Source: Planococcus donghaensis MPA1U2 (GTDB lineage: Bacteria > Bacillota > Bacilli > Bacillales_A > Planococcaceae). Taken from it: DNA of 44,155 nucleotides. Position 1 is the stretch's first letter; every line of letters starts with the position of its first letter. The notes beneath the pieces were generated by a model. It was not told where the DNA came from. It was given only the letters and a program-made list of their open reading frames with translations, and did no database searches. Position numbers and translations under genes: made by a program. The stretch spans positions 1-44,155 of the forward strand of contig NZ_AEPB01000003.1 of the NCBI RefSeq assembly GCF_000189395.1, written 5' to 3'. Positions 26,049 to 34,791 of the stretch are shown here, piece by piece.

Positions 26049-26879
26049 ATGGACCAATTATGGCTTACCATTAAATTTTTGCTTCTTGGATTATTTCAAG
26101 GACTTACTGAACCCATTCCGATTTCTTCAAGCGGACACTTATTAATCGCACAATATTTTTTGGATGTACAAATTGAAGGAAGCGTTTCAACATTCGCTTT
26201 ACTCGTTAATAGTGCATCGCTAATTGCAGTTTTAATCATTTACCGCGAAGACATTCAACGCCTTGTGATAAACGGGTTAAAATATTTCACCGTGAAAAAT
26301 GCCGAAACAAAACGCGACTTCATGTTTATTGTTTACCTTGTTGTTGCAACGATTCCTGCAGCAGTTATCGGTTTATTGTTCCAAGACACGATTGATGATA
26401 ACTTATCAACTATCGTAACAGTTGGTTTGACCTTGATCATCACAGGTTTTGGTCTGTGGTGGATTCGCAATATGCGCGGACAACGAAAAGATGGCAGTAT
26501 GACAATGAAAGATGCGATTATCATTGGTGGTGCCCAAGCGGTAGCTCTTATTCCTGGAATCAGTCGCAGTGGTGCTACAATTGTCGCAGCGATGGCAAGA
26601 GGCATCAACCAGGAAACCGCATTGCGCTTTTCTTTCTTATTATTTATACCAGTTAGCCTTGGTGGTGCAGTTCTCAGCATTTCGGATATCCTTAACGATG
26701 ATAATTTAGCTACGATGGCGATTCCATACGTAATGGCATTCTTAGGCTCACTAGTCGCTTCATACTTCTCATTAAAATGGTTTATGAACATTATGGCAAA
26801 AGGACAATTAAAGTATTTTGCGATTTACTGCTTTATCGTCGGTCCACTTGTTGTATTGGCATGGCTCATATTAAATTAA
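26049..26879 (+). CDS. uppP: Undecaprenyl-diphosphate phosphatase
   Basis: A 276-aa BacA-type membrane phosphatase that releases undecaprenyl phosphate from its diphosphate, recycling the carrier for peptidoglycan and teichoic acid. The catalytic segment [13 protein letters not shown] (18-30) contains the essential Glu (E21) and His (H30), and GISRSGAT holds the essential Ser/Arg. The EPIP variant replaces the more common EFLP. It confers bacitracin tolerance when abundant. GGAGG lies ten bases before the ATG. It is close to popT, which acts on the same lipid. Confidence 0.93.
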   Translation: MDQLWLTIKFLLLGLFQGLTEPIPISSSGHLLIAQYFLDVQIEGSVSTFALLVNSASLIAVLIIYREDIQRLVINGLKYFTVKNAETKRDFMFIVYLVVATIPAAVIGLLFQDTIDDNLSTIVTVGLTLIITGFGLWWIRNMRGQRKDGSMTMKDAIIIGGAQAVALIPGISRSGATIVAAMARGINQETALRFSFLLFIPVSLGGAVLSISDILNDDNLATMAIPYVMAFLGSLVASYFSLKWFMNIMAKGQLKYFAIYCFIVGPLVVLAWLILN

Positions 26880-26882
26880 TCA

Positions 26883-26920
26883 AAAAGGCAGGCTGTCAGT
26901 TTATTGACAGCCTGCCTTTT
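26883..26920. terminator. Bidirectional terminator
   Basis: A perfect 16-bp stem with a 6-base loop (26883-26898 with 26905-26920) between convergent uppP and the CAP-domain gene. Confidence 0.93.
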
Positions 26921-28048
26921 CTATCGATTAAAGAAATTAGCCGTATAATACGGTTGATTTTCTTCATTAAATGCAGTTCCTACTCCTAAAAACCCGAAGT
27001 CTGGTTTCACAATATTTTCGCGATGTCCTAAAGAATTCATCAATCCTTCATGAGCAAATACACTACTATACTGGCCATACGCCAAATTTTCACCTGCTAC
27101 ATAAAAGCTAATCCCGTCCTCTTTCATGCGATCAAAAGGAGATTGTCCAGCTAGGTTCGTATGGCTGAAATATTGATTTTCGGCCATATCCTCACTGTGC
27201 TTCCGAGCCGTCGTTCTGGTTTCACTATCCCACTTTAATAACGGTAGCCCTCGTTGAATGCGAGCTGAGTTAGTCAATTCAAAAAGCAAGTATTCATAGC
27301 CTTCTTTCAACTTCTCATCCGACTCTGCATATATTTCAGGCCTTAGTTTTTCCAGTTCTTCATCTATTACTTGTACGGCTGTTACGGTATCTCCTTCGTG
27401 TATATCATAAAAAATGGTTGTATACGTACTATCCGTTTTAAACACATCATATTCATCACGGGTATCAAGTATATATTGAACATTTCCTTTTTGGAGGCTT
27501 TTGAGTGGAGTGCCAAGGGCGGAACGGACTTCGGACTTAGTGGAATCCATCGTAATCCCTTCCTTCGAAGAAAACAAATCTTGGTTAGTAAACATACCAT
27601 TCACCAATCCATCTTGATCATAAGACAACAAAACATAGTTCTGAAAATCTTGATGATAGCTGTGCCAATCGGTTCCATACTCGTTGCGCATCAAACGTAG
27701 CGGCAATCCCACTTTTTCTTGAGCGTCTTCTTTACTCATTCCAAGCGTTACATTATGAACGGCAAACAAAGACTCCGTTTCAACTAGTTCAGGTTTTGCC
27801 ACAGCCTCTGGCACCTCTGCTGTTTGAGAAACAATAAACGATTGCAGCTGTGCACCTACGCGCACAGTGAAATCTCGGGCTTCATCTATCACTTGCGTTA
27901 CTTCTGAATTTCCTGCGATATTATCAACTGCAACGTCAATAGAATCCAAAAATCCTAAATCGACATATTTACCAACGGGCTCTTCCCAAATCGGGCGCGC
28001 AAAAAAAACGGCCAGCAACACAACAAACCACCAAAAAACTTTTCGCAC
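26921..28048 (-). CDS. CAP-domain protein, YlbC-like
   Basis: A 375-aa exported protein. It has an N-terminal membrane anchor (residues 2-20), a helical spacer, a CAP-associated N-terminal domain (about 90-230; GMSKEDAQEKVGLPLR and repeated G-x-S-K-x-D/E-V units), and a C-terminal CAP/SCP domain with ARKHSEDMAENQYFSHTN, GENLAYG and SLGHRENI. B. subtilis YlbC has the same layout. The function of bacterial CAP proteins is not settled. I prefer the GTG at 28048 (MRKVFWW), eight bases after AGAGG; the ATG at 28054 and the GTG at 28057 overlap that site. Confidence 0.83.
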   Translation of the reverse strand: MRKVFWWFVVLLAVFFARPIWEEPVGKYVDLGFLDSIDVAVDNIAGNSEVTQVIDEARDFTVRVGAQLQSFIVSQTAEVPEAVAKPELVETESLFAVHNVTLGMSKEDAQEKVGLPLRLMRNEYGTDWHSYHQDFQNYVLLSYDQDGLVNGMFTNQDLFSSKEGITMDSTKSEVRSALGTPLKSLQKGNVQYILDTRDEYDVFKTDSTYTTIFYDIHEGDTVTAVQVIDEELEKLRPEIYAESDEKLKEGYEYLLFELTNSARIQRGLPLLKWDSETRTTARKHSEDMAENQYFSHTNLAGQSPFDRMKEDGISFYVAGENLAYGQYSSVFAHEGLMNSLGHRENIVKPDFGFLGVGTAFNEENQPYYTANFFNR

Positions 28049-28113
28049 ACGCATCACCTCTTACTCTATAGTTTAAAGGCAACTCACCCATCCACAAAGC
28101 AAAAAGGCTTTGT

Positions 28114-28235
28114 ACAAGAAAAGCGTAAGCGCCCATCTAGCTTCGACGGGCATAAGACACTCTGACAGAGCGGCGTTCTTTGCCGCACAGTCGGAGGGGC
28201 TTATGACCCTAGAAGCTGGGCGCTGGAGCTAGACA
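28114..28235. repeat. Hairpin-forming Bacillales intergenic repeat, full copy
   Basis: About 120 bp without an ORF. The outer arms are imperfect inverted repeats (AGCGCCCATCTAGCTTC near 28130 against GAAGCTGGGCGCT near 28212), the middle arms pair CATAAG with CTTATG, and the centre is GCGGC/GCCGC around a 7-base loop. The whole element would fold into one long branched hairpin. It resembles an intergenic repeat I recall from many Bacillaceae and Planococcaceae genomes. The stretch 28049-28113 before it holds no other feature apart from the CAP-gene promoter region. Confidence 0.75.
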
Positions 28236-28277
28236 ACAAGAAAAGCGTAAGCGCCCATCTAGCTTCGACGGGCATAA
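28236..28277. repeat. Partial second copy of the hairpin-forming repeat
   Basis: These 42 bases are identical to the first 42 bases of the full copy (28114-28155), with starts exactly 122 bases apart. The copy then breaks off into unrelated AT-rich sequence. It looks like a tandem duplication followed by truncation, or an insertion next to an old copy. Confidence 0.85.
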
Positions 28278-28303
28278 AGCACATAATTTTATCCATTCAA
28301 AAA

Positions 28304-28331
28304 GAGGTGCCATCATCAATGATGGCACCTC
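28304..28331 (-). terminator. popT terminator
   Basis: A 13-bp inverted repeat (28304-28316 with 28319-28331) followed by TTTTT on the minus strand. The 69 bases between it and the popT stop show nothing else. Confidence 0.85.
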
Positions 28332-28400
28332 AGACTGTTGAAAGATTCCGCTGGAGAAGGTTCTTCTTTTTAAGGTAAAAAAGAAAGCTCTTTTACTTCA

Positions 28401-29234
28401 TCAAACTTCTTCTGTAATAGCTGTTTTTCGAGGTGAACTAAATAATAATGTAAACGAAAGCCCAAGTCCAAACGTTACTAGACTCGTAATCAACGTAGTT
28501 GGATCAGACGAAAACCCTGGGAAAACGACAAACAATGACCCGATAATCAGTCCGATAATAGCTGCGTAAGTAACATAAGTAAAATGTTGAAGTAAATATT
28601 GAATTGCCTTACTGCTGACGATAAATCCAACGATGACGCCAGAACCGATTGCGAACACAACCGGAATGTTTAATGTGGATAATGCGTTGATTGCAGTTGA
28701 ATATACACCCAATAACAGCAAAATAAACGAACCACTAATTCCCGGTAACAACATCGCCATACTCGCCAGCCAACCCGAGAAAAACAACATAAAGAAAACT
28801 GGTACAGTAAGCGATGTAATTGGCGCTAAGTCTTCCTCTGTCGGAATAAAAGCAGTAGCTGCCAACGCCGCTCCAATAACCAATAAAATAATCACGTGTC
28901 GTGGAGTAAAGTTCTTTTTAACTTCAGCCTGCTTCATGATATACGGAATAACTCCGATGATTAATCCCATGAAGAAAAATTGAGTCGCTTCATGATGTTG
29001 TTCTAGTAAATATTCGATCACACGGCTAAATAATAAAAGAGTGATGACGATTCCTATGCCAAGAGGCACTAAAAATCCAAGTTGTTTTTTCCAGTTACGA
29101 CTAAAAAATCCGCTAATGGCTTCTAACAAACGATCATAAATCCCTAAAATAAACGCAATTGTACCTCCGCTTACCCCTGGGATCAAATCACTGATTCCCA
29201 TCAAGATGCCACGGTATATATTCTTCCATTCCAT
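28401..29234 (-). CDS. popT: DUF368 polyprenyl-phosphate transporter
   Basis: A 277-aa multi-pass membrane protein of the DUF368 family. The N-terminal GISDLIPGVSGGTIAFILGIYDRLL is the family hallmark, and a second related loop, MAMLLPGISGSFILLLLGVY, lies in the C-terminal half, pointing to an internal repeat. DUF368 proteins (PopT) have been shown to return undecaprenyl phosphate from the outer to the inner membrane face. It is one gene away from uppP, which makes that same lipid. GAGGAGA precedes the ATG. It is transcribed alone. Confidence 0.88.
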   Translation of the reverse strand: MEWKNIYRGILMGISDLIPGVSGGTIAFILGIYDRLLEAISGFFSRNWKKQLGFLVPLGIGIVITLLLFSRVIEYLLEQHHEATQFFFMGLIIGVIPYIMKQAEVKKNFTPRHVIILLVIGAALAATAFIPTEEDLAPITSLTVPVFFMLFFSGWLASMAMLLPGISGSFILLLLGVYSTAINALSTLNIPVVFAIGSGVIVGFIVSSKAIQYLLQHFTYVTYAAIIGLIIGSLFVVFPGFSSDPTTLITSLVTFGLGLSFTLLFSSPRKTAITEEV

Positions 29235-29332
29235 TCGTCTAATCTCCTCGTTTTAAAAATCACTTGTATTAGTATAGCATGTGCTTATTGGAAACTCGAG
29301 CTTCACTCTGACCATTTTTTAGTCTAAAAATC

Positions 29333-30403
29333 TTAGGCTAGCACTTCTTTCGCTTCTTTCAAAATCTCTTGAACAATTTCAGCAGCAGCTTTTTCTTCAG
29401 TCAAACTACGCGTAGACTGCCCTGCCCACAATGACATAAATTCTGGATTGCGTAATTTTGCAGCAGCGGCACGAATATCTTTTGTAAGTGTATTTTGAGA
29501 AGGAAAAGGCAAAGGCGCAACGCCACTTTGTTCAAATTCACGGATAAAGCGATTGGCAATGCCCCGGGCAGGTCTTCCGGAAAAACTTTTCGTTATTACT
29601 GTGCTTTCCTCATTACTGTCTAATATCGCTTGCTTATAAATTGCATGCGCTCCTGATTCTTTAGCAGTAACAAACCGAGTACCAATCTGAACTCCTTGTG
29701 CACCAAGCGCAAGCGAAGCAATTAATCCGCGACCATCAACAATACCGCCGGCTGCGATGACCGGAATCTTTATTGCATCTACTACTTGTGGAACTAAAGA
29801 TATGGTGCCAATCTGTGCACCGAATGAATGTTGAGCGAGTGAAAACGTACTGCGATGACCCCCAGCTTCACTTCCTTGAGCTACGACTGCATTTGCCCCA
29901 GATTTTTCAGCTAGTATCGCTTCTTCTACTGTAGTAATCATTACGACAGTTTTAACTTGTCGTTCTTGCACGGTAGTCATTTGCTCTTTAGAGAAGCAAC
30001 CAAAAGCGGCACTAATAATCGGTACACCTTCCTCAATACAAATATCAAATTGCTCTGCGCTCCAATTAGGTGACGAATATGCGGACTCAAGGTTGCGAAT
30101 TGCTAACTCTGAACGAAAAGGGCTTAATACTTTTTGCACTTCCGCTAACCGGCTAAAGTCGTCTTGTTCCGCAGAAGCGAAAATATTAACAGCAAACGGT
30201 TTGTCCGTGTTCGCCTGAATTTCCTTAATTGCTTTTCGCAGTGCATCCGGTGCCATGTATGCTGCGCCTAAAGTTCCGAGCCCTCCTGCATTACTAACTT
30301 CAACTACTAATTCTACGGTTGTTGGCCCACCCGCCATCCCCGCTTGAACAATCGGATACTCAATTTCAAACAACTCACAAATTTTTGTTTGTAACGAAAA
30401 CAT
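29333..30403 (-). CDS. NAD(P)H-dependent flavin oxidoreductase / nitronate monooxygenase
   Basis: A 356-aa FMN-binding TIM-barrel protein of the nitronate monooxygenase (2-nitropropane dioxygenase) family, related to FabK. The opening YPIVQAGMAGGPTTVELVVEVSNAGGLGTLGA, the loop QGSEAGGHR with its catalytic His, and the phosphate-binding IPVIAAGGIVDGRG and GAQGVQIGTRF are all intact. It most likely oxidises propionate-3-nitronate or similar alkyl nitronates for detoxification. GGGGGAG precedes the ATG. It is monocistronic. Confidence 0.88.
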   Translation of the reverse strand: MFSLQTKICELFEIEYPIVQAGMAGGPTTVELVVEVSNAGGLGTLGAAYMAPDALRKAIKEIQANTDKPFAVNIFASAEQDDFSRLAEVQKVLSPFRSELAIRNLESAYSSPNWSAEQFDICIEEGVPIISAAFGCFSKEQMTTVQERQVKTVVMITTVEEAILAEKSGANAVVAQGSEAGGHRSTFSLAQHSFGAQIGTISLVPQVVDAIKIPVIAAGGIVDGRGLIASLALGAQGVQIGTRFVTAKESGAHAIYKQAILDSNEESTVITKSFSGRPARGIANRFIREFEQSGVAPLPFPSQNTLTKDIRAAAAKLRNPEFMSLWAGQSTRSLTEEKAAAEIVQEILKEAKEVLA

Positions 30404-30539
30404 ACATACTCCCCCTTTGTTTCGTTAAATATTGTCATTGTTCTCAGTATCTCGCAAACGACAATATGCAGCAACAGGGAACTTTTTATCGGGTGCCACG
30501 TTCTTTATACTAACTACACACAAGAAGGCGGGATTTACT

Positions 30540-30800
30540 ATGAAGGGATTCCTTTCACTTTTAGGTATCACTTTAGTCGCAGGGGCATGTGGATTAATCC
30601 TTTTGACTTTTTATAACAACCCTTTAGAAAAAGCAATTAGCCAAGAAAGCATGCACGCATATATCGAAACACGTCAAAACAAGAATTTAGAAATCCCTCT
30701 AAAAAATCAAGTACCCACCAAAATTCCAGAGCAAGCAGCCTTTACAACTACAGCTTATATGTCGATAGATAATAGTTGCGAAAGTGTCTCCTCCAAATAA
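30540..30800 (+). CDS. Small membrane-anchored protein, 86 aa
   Basis: An 86-aa protein with one N-terminal hydrophobic helix (residues 4-24) and a polar outer part. A Cys sits within the helix (VAGAC), but the residues after it are strongly hydrophobic, so it is more likely an anchor than a lipoprotein signal. The start is the ATG at 30540, with AAGGCGGG upstream; the frame is open further upstream but has no binding site. Function unknown. Confidence 0.65.
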   Translation: MKGFLSLLGITLVAGACGLILLTFYNNPLEKAISQESMHAYIETRQNKNLEIPLKNQVPTKIPEQAAFTTTAYMSIDNSCESVSSK

Positions 30801-30801
30801 T

Positions 30802-30829
30802 AAAAGCCGACTCAATTGAGTCGGCTTTT
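30802..30829. terminator. Bidirectional terminator
   Basis: A fully palindromic 28-bp sequence (14-bp arms) with A and T flanks, between the 86-aa gene and the convergent catE-like gene. Confidence 0.92.
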
Positions 30830-30831
30830 AT

Positions 30832-31683
30832 TTAGTAAACACATAAACGAATGGAATTTCCTGAAGGGTCTTTCACTTCCCAATAATCATCATGATGCGC
30901 AATCTCTATTCCTGCTGAATCGAGATTTTCAGCGATTTTGTCACGATTCTCATTTTCCATCAGTAACGTGTAATAATTTAATCCTGCTTCTTTTTCAGGA
31001 AGTGCTGGAATCCCTTTGCCGTTCCAAACATTCATCCCAATGTGGTGATGGTATTTTTGATCTGCTAGAAACAAAGCTTGCGCACCTAGAGTTGAGACTA
31101 CTTCTAAGCCAAGTACATTTACATAGAAATTTTTAGCTTTTTCTAAGTTGGACACGTGTAAATGAATATGTCCCATCACAGTTTCAACTGGTAAACCGTT
31201 CCAAGACTGTGAAGAGTTTTTTGCTCTTTCAACCAATCCTGGAACGTCAATCGGCTCAACCGCCATTAAAACTGCATCGTCACTCCAACTCCATTGCTCA
31301 TGATCCCGGTCCCGATAGATTTCAATGCCATTGCCTTCTGGATCCGATAAATACAACGCTTCGCTAACTAAGTGATCTGCAGAGCCTAGTTGAATTTCTT
31401 GCTGATGAAGATGAACTAGCATCTTTCCTAAAGATTCTCTCGAAGGTAATAATATCGCGAAATGATACAGCCCTGCATAACGTCCTTGTTTGGGGATGAG
31501 TCCTACAACCGCCTCGAGTTCTACCAACACTTTACTGCCAACACCTAGACTTACTTTTTCTTCTTCTTCTGAAATAACTTCAAACCCTATTACATTTTCG
31601 TAAAACTGCTTCATTTTCAGAATATCCACTACTTTCAACCCCACTTTTCCTACATGAGTGACCGGTCTTTTATGAAATTCCAT
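30832..31683 (-). CDS. catE: CatE-like ring-cleaving or VOC-family dioxygenase
   Basis: A 283-aa protein built from two VOC modules (about 8-130 and 165-283). The first has LYHFAILLPSRESLG and the strand ALYLSDPEGNGIEIYRDR; the second has GHIHLHVSNLEKAKNFYVNVLGLEVV and HHIGMNVWNG, giving the His/His/Glu iron-binding set expected of extradiol dioxygenases. It matches B. subtilis CatE (catechol 2,3-dioxygenase) in length and motifs. It is divergent from an HxlR-family regulator that is probably its repressor. The start is the ATG at 31683, seven bases after AGAGG. Confidence 0.85.
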   Translation of the reverse strand: MEFHKRPVTHVGKVGLKVVDILKMKQFYENVIGFEVISEEEEKVSLGVGSKVLVELEAVVGLIPKQGRYAGLYHFAILLPSRESLGKMLVHLHQQEIQLGSADHLVSEALYLSDPEGNGIEIYRDRDHEQWSWSDDAVLMAVEPIDVPGLVERAKNSSQSWNGLPVETVMGHIHLHVSNLEKAKNFYVNVLGLEVVSTLGAQALFLADQKYHHHIGMNVWNGKGIPALPEKEAGLNYYTLLMENENRDKIAENLDSAGIEIAHHDDYWEVKDPSGNSIRLCVY

Positions 31684-31704
31684 GTACATTCCTCTTCTCT
31701 TTTA

Positions 31705-31719
31705 GTTACTTTATGTAAC
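31705..31719. promoter_or_regulatory. Inverted repeat in the catE-hxlR intergenic region
   Basis: GTTAC and GTAAC separated by five bases, between the divergent catE-like and HxlR-family genes. It is a candidate operator for the regulator. No experiment supports this. Confidence 0.4.
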
Positions 31720-31768
31720 CTATTATATTTAGTATACAAACAAATATCAAGTAACTCAATTCTTTTAA

Positions 31769-31792
31769 AGCACCCAATTGATGTGCTATGAT
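31769..31792 (+). promoter_or_regulatory. HxlR-family gene promoter with an overlapping inverted repeat
   Basis: An extended -10, TGCTATGAT (31784-31792), is overlapped by an inverted repeat AGCAC-N9-GTGCT (31769-31787). This is a likely site for autoregulation. Confidence 0.5.
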
Positions 31793-31813
31793 TAAAGAAA
31801 AGGAGTGATAAGT

Positions 31814-32128
31814 ATGGACACTTCCGTTATTTGCCCTCGCTTTGAGACAGCAATTTCTCTACTTAGTCAACGATGGACCGGACTCATTATTTACCAACTG
31901 TTATCTGGCCCCCAACGCTTTAGCCATTTAACAGAAGTAATTGGCATTAGTGGTCGGTTATTATCCGAACGTCTAAAAAATTTGGAAGTACAAGGGTTGG
32001 TCACACGAACCGTTTACCCTGAAACACCCGTACGAATTGAATATGCTTTAACGGAAAAAGGTTATTCTTTGAAACCCGTTATGGACGAAATTCAAAATTG
32101 GTCGCAAACTTGGGTAGATCCTGTTTAA
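31814..32128 (+). CDS. HxlR/DUF24 family regulator, YodB/CatR-like
   Basis: A 104-aa winged-helix regulator. The N-terminal ICPRFETAISLLSQRWTGLIIYQLL is typical of the family, and Cys7 is in the position of the redox-sensing Cys6 of B. subtilis YodB and CatR, which respond to quinones and diamide. The wing ends in RIEYALTEKGYSL. The start is the ATG at 31814, eight bases after AAAGGAG. It is divergent from the catE-like gene, as expected for a quinone or catechol stress pair. Confidence 0.85.
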   Translation: MDTSVICPRFETAISLLSQRWTGLIIYQLLSGPQRFSHLTEVIGISGRLLSERLKNLEVQGLVTRTVYPETPVRIEYALTEKGYSLKPVMDEIQNWSQTWVDPV

Positions 32129-32197
32129 ACAAGTAAAGAAAATACACATAAATAGCTAAGACCACTTCCACCATCGCAACTTTATTTCATAAAAAGA

Positions 32198-32224
32198 AGC
32201 TTATCCAAACTTACTGGATAAGCT
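32198..32224 (-). terminator. PAS-STAS gene terminator
   Basis: A perfect 10-bp stem with a 7-base loop (32198-32207 with 32215-32224), followed by T residues on the minus strand. Confidence 0.83.
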
Positions 32225-32229
32225 CTTTT

Positions 32230-32991
32230 TTATTGGTTTTGCAAGTGGATGATGTGCTTTAATCCTTCATGGGTGGTACTGAATATTGGATTATTGCGAT
32301 CCAATTGCACAATAGACATAGCTAGTTTCGGACTGATTCCAACTAGAATGCATGTAGCTCCTATTAAATCTAGAGTGTCCGTCATCATTTGAATTTGATG
32401 TCGAATTTGATCTTCAAATTCTTTAATCCCACTTAAATCAATCAACACATACTCGATTTGTTGTTCAGCACATCTCGTTAAAATCGTAGCGATTAAGTGA
32501 TCTGTACGACTTTTATCAAATGCGCCAATCAATGGTACCGCAATCGTTTTATCCCAAACATTTAAAATAGGAATGGATAATTCCTTTATTAATTGCTCAT
32601 TGCGTTGTTGTTCCGCAGCTTGCGTAGTAACATCCATTAACATTACAATATACCCTTCTGGTTCATCGCTATCACTTAGAATCGGGGTTACTACAATATC
32701 AGCCATCACTTGGTTACGAATCGATATGCGTGTCCGGTGAGTTCCGTTTAATTTTTTCATAACCGTTTTTTGATGCTGCGGATTTTTATGGAAAGCATCC
32801 ATACTCTCTCCAATTATCTCTCTACAATCTGACAACCCATACATAGGAGCTACTTGGTTTAGTAATCGACATGCTTCAGAATTCATCCACCTAATGATAT
32901 AAGAACTATCCGCAATAATAATTGTTTCCCCAATAACATCAAGGGCGGTTAATACGTGTATGTTTTCTGGAATTTTCCCAATCGCCGGCAT
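32230..32991 (-). CDS. PAS-STAS domain protein, RsbR-like
   Basis: A 253-aa protein with an N-terminal PAS domain (about 15-130, ending in GYIVMLMDVTTQ) and a C-terminal STAS domain (140-250; IPILNVWDKTIAVPLIGAFD, then VLIDLSGIKEFED, then GATCILVGISPKLAMSIVQL). This is the RsbR stressosome layout, but the N-terminal domain is a PAS rather than the non-heme globin of RsbRA. The phosphorylatable residue could be the Ser in DLSG. No stressosome partner (rsbS, rsbT) is nearby. A role in general stress sensing is an inference. Confidence 0.82.
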   Translation of the reverse strand: MPAIGKIPENIHVLTALDVIGETIIIADSSYIIRWMNSEACRLLNQVAPMYGLSDCREIIGESMDAFHKNPQHQKTVMKKLNGTHRTRISIRNQVMADIVVTPILSDSDEPEGYIVMLMDVTTQAAEQQRNEQLIKELSIPILNVWDKTIAVPLIGAFDKSRTDHLIATILTRCAEQQIEYVLIDLSGIKEFEDQIRHQIQMMTDTLDLIGATCILVGISPKLAMSIVQLDRNNPIFSTTHEGLKHIIHLQNQ

Positions 32992-33068
32992 ATGCTTCCA
33001 CCTTATTTCTTAGTTTCTACAAATTTATGTGTCTCTATTATGCCATAGCTCCACAAAATTCGTCGTTC

Positions 33069-34698
33069 TTATTCAATTTGTTTTAAAGAATTCATCGATT
33101 TTTCTCGTGCAGTTGAATAGCCTTCATCAAACCGTTCGATTGTTTCGTGTTTAAGCCAATAAGTAACTGGAAATAGCTTGTCTAAGAAATAACGATCGTG
33201 CGACACCGCAATAATTGTGCCCGGAAATTCACTTAACGCCTCTTCCATAACTTCTTTTGCTTCTAAATCTAAATGGTTGGTTGGTTCATCTAAAATGAGC
33301 AAATTATGATGTTGGTGCATCAATTGGGCGAGCCGCAACCTCATTCGCTCTCCGCCACTAAGTTGTCGTACTGGCTGAAATACCATGTTCCCAAAAAATA
33401 AAAATTGAGCGAGCATCGTATTCCGAAACAGCAATTGCTTCACGGAATTCTTCAATGATAGTTCTATCATTATCCATCTCTAACGTATGTTGAGATAAAT
33501 AACCGATTGATAAGCGACTTCCTAACTTTACTTCTCCAATATCAACTGATTCTTTTCCAACCATCATATTAAGCAACGTGGTTTTACCTGCCCCATTTGA
33601 CCCAACAATCGCCACCCGTTCTCCGTAACGGATGTGCATGGAAATGTCTTGAAACAACATACGCTCTCCAAATTCTTTCCACACCCCATCGAGGTAAACA
33701 ACATCTTTTCCGCTGCGTTCATCTATTTTCAAGTTTAATGCCATCTGTTTTTTTGATAACACAGGGCGGTCGAGAACTTCAATGCGATGCAACGCTTTTC
33801 CCATACTTTTCGCTTGTCGGTGCATGCCGGCATTAGGTGGATTTGCTCGATTGGCCCATTCTTTCAACCGTTTAATCGTTTCTTTCATCTTTTGGATTTT
33901 CTTTTGCTGATCTTGGTATTGCTGAAACTCTATTAATAAGCGAGCTTCCCGTTCTTTGACATAGCTCGAGTAATTTCCAGCGTATCGAATTAACTCCCCT
34001 TGGTCCAATTCCCAAATATGCGTAACCGTTTCATCCAGAAAATAGCGATCGTGAGATACGAGGACAATTGTTCCTTTGTAGTGGCTAATAAATGAACCAA
34101 GCCATTCAATTGCCTCTAAATCCAAATGATTAGTCGGTTCGTCGAGCAATAACAAATCTGGTTTTTGTAAAAGTAATTTTGCTAATCCAATTTTTGTCTT
34201 TTCTCCCCCACTTAAATGTCCCCATTGTTCAAATTTTAATGATTTAATTTTTAAGCCATTTAACACTTGGTCAATTCTCATATCGATGTCATAACCACCG
34301 CGTTGGATAAAATCATCTTGAATTGTTCCGTACCGAAGGAGCAGACGTTCCATTTCATCCGGATCGACATTTTCCATCTGTTTTTCCATCTTGGTTAGCT
34401 GCTGTTGCAAAGCGTTTAACTCTATAAAAGCAGCCTTTAACAATTGGTCTACTGTCTGCGCTTCCTGTTCATCAGGTGATTGTTCTAACAAGCCGATGTT
34501 ACTGCCTTTTTTCCACGTCACCACTCCTTCAGTCGGCTGTAAAGTTCCTGCAAGCACATTTAATAACGTGGACTTTCCTTCCCCATTTCTTCCAACAAGT
34601 CCAATACGTTGACCTTCGATGACCTCACCTTTTATATGATTGAATATCTTTTGTGTAGCAAAATGGCACATTAATTGTTGAAACTGACTAATAATCAT
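33069..34698 (-). pseudogene. ABC-F ATPase gene, interrupted by a frameshift
   Basis: A two-ATPase ABC-F protein, the class that includes ribosome-protecting antibiotic resistance factors. The first ATPase domain (Walker A GRNGEGKS; LSGGE; LLLLDEPTNHLDLEA) and the linker are intact from the ATG at 34698 (AAGGAAGAG upstream). The second domain keeps Walker A GSNGAGKT but the frame is lost near 33403-33413; its signature (LSGGERMRLRL) and Walker B continue in another frame to 33069. Reading on in frame adds about 12 unrelated residues to a stop at 33358. The break is explained exactly by loss of one unit of an 11-bp tandem repeat. A sequencing error is not excluded. Confidence 0.85.
33403..33413 (-). 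other. Site of the ABC-F frameshift
   Basis: The 11 bases CTCGCTCAATT (minus strand) occur once. In the upstream frame they encode part of the ARSI expected by the family, and in the downstream frame they encode LAQF. Two copies in tandem would read ARSILAQFLFFG in one frame. Confidence 0.7.
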
Positions 34699-34733
34699 CT
34701 TTCTCTTCCTTTCTAATGAAGAGACCTGCACAC

Positions 34734-34765
34734 AAAAAAGGCACGCCAAGAGGCATGCCTTTTTT
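34734..34765 (-). terminator. Attenuator terminator before the ABC-F gene
   Basis: A 14-bp stem with one G-U pair and a 4-base loop (34734-34747 with 34752-34765), with T residues. It lies 35 bases upstream of the ABC-F start codon, between the leader ORF and the gene, so it would end transcription before the gene unless relieved. Confidence 0.85.
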
Positions 34766-34791
34766 AAAATCCGATTGTAGGCAGATGTCCC

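Noticed and set aside
26333-26791. A 152-codon ORF on the minus strand
   Set aside because: It lies entirely antisense within uppP and shows no independent signals.
28114-28277. The 42-bp direct repeats as a CRISPR fragment
   Set aside because: There are only two copies, the spacing sequence belongs to the same folded element, and there are no cas genes.
30432-30539. An N-terminal extension of the 86-aa membrane protein
   Set aside because: The extension lacks a ribosome binding site and would place the signal anchor internally; the ATG at 30540 is better supported.
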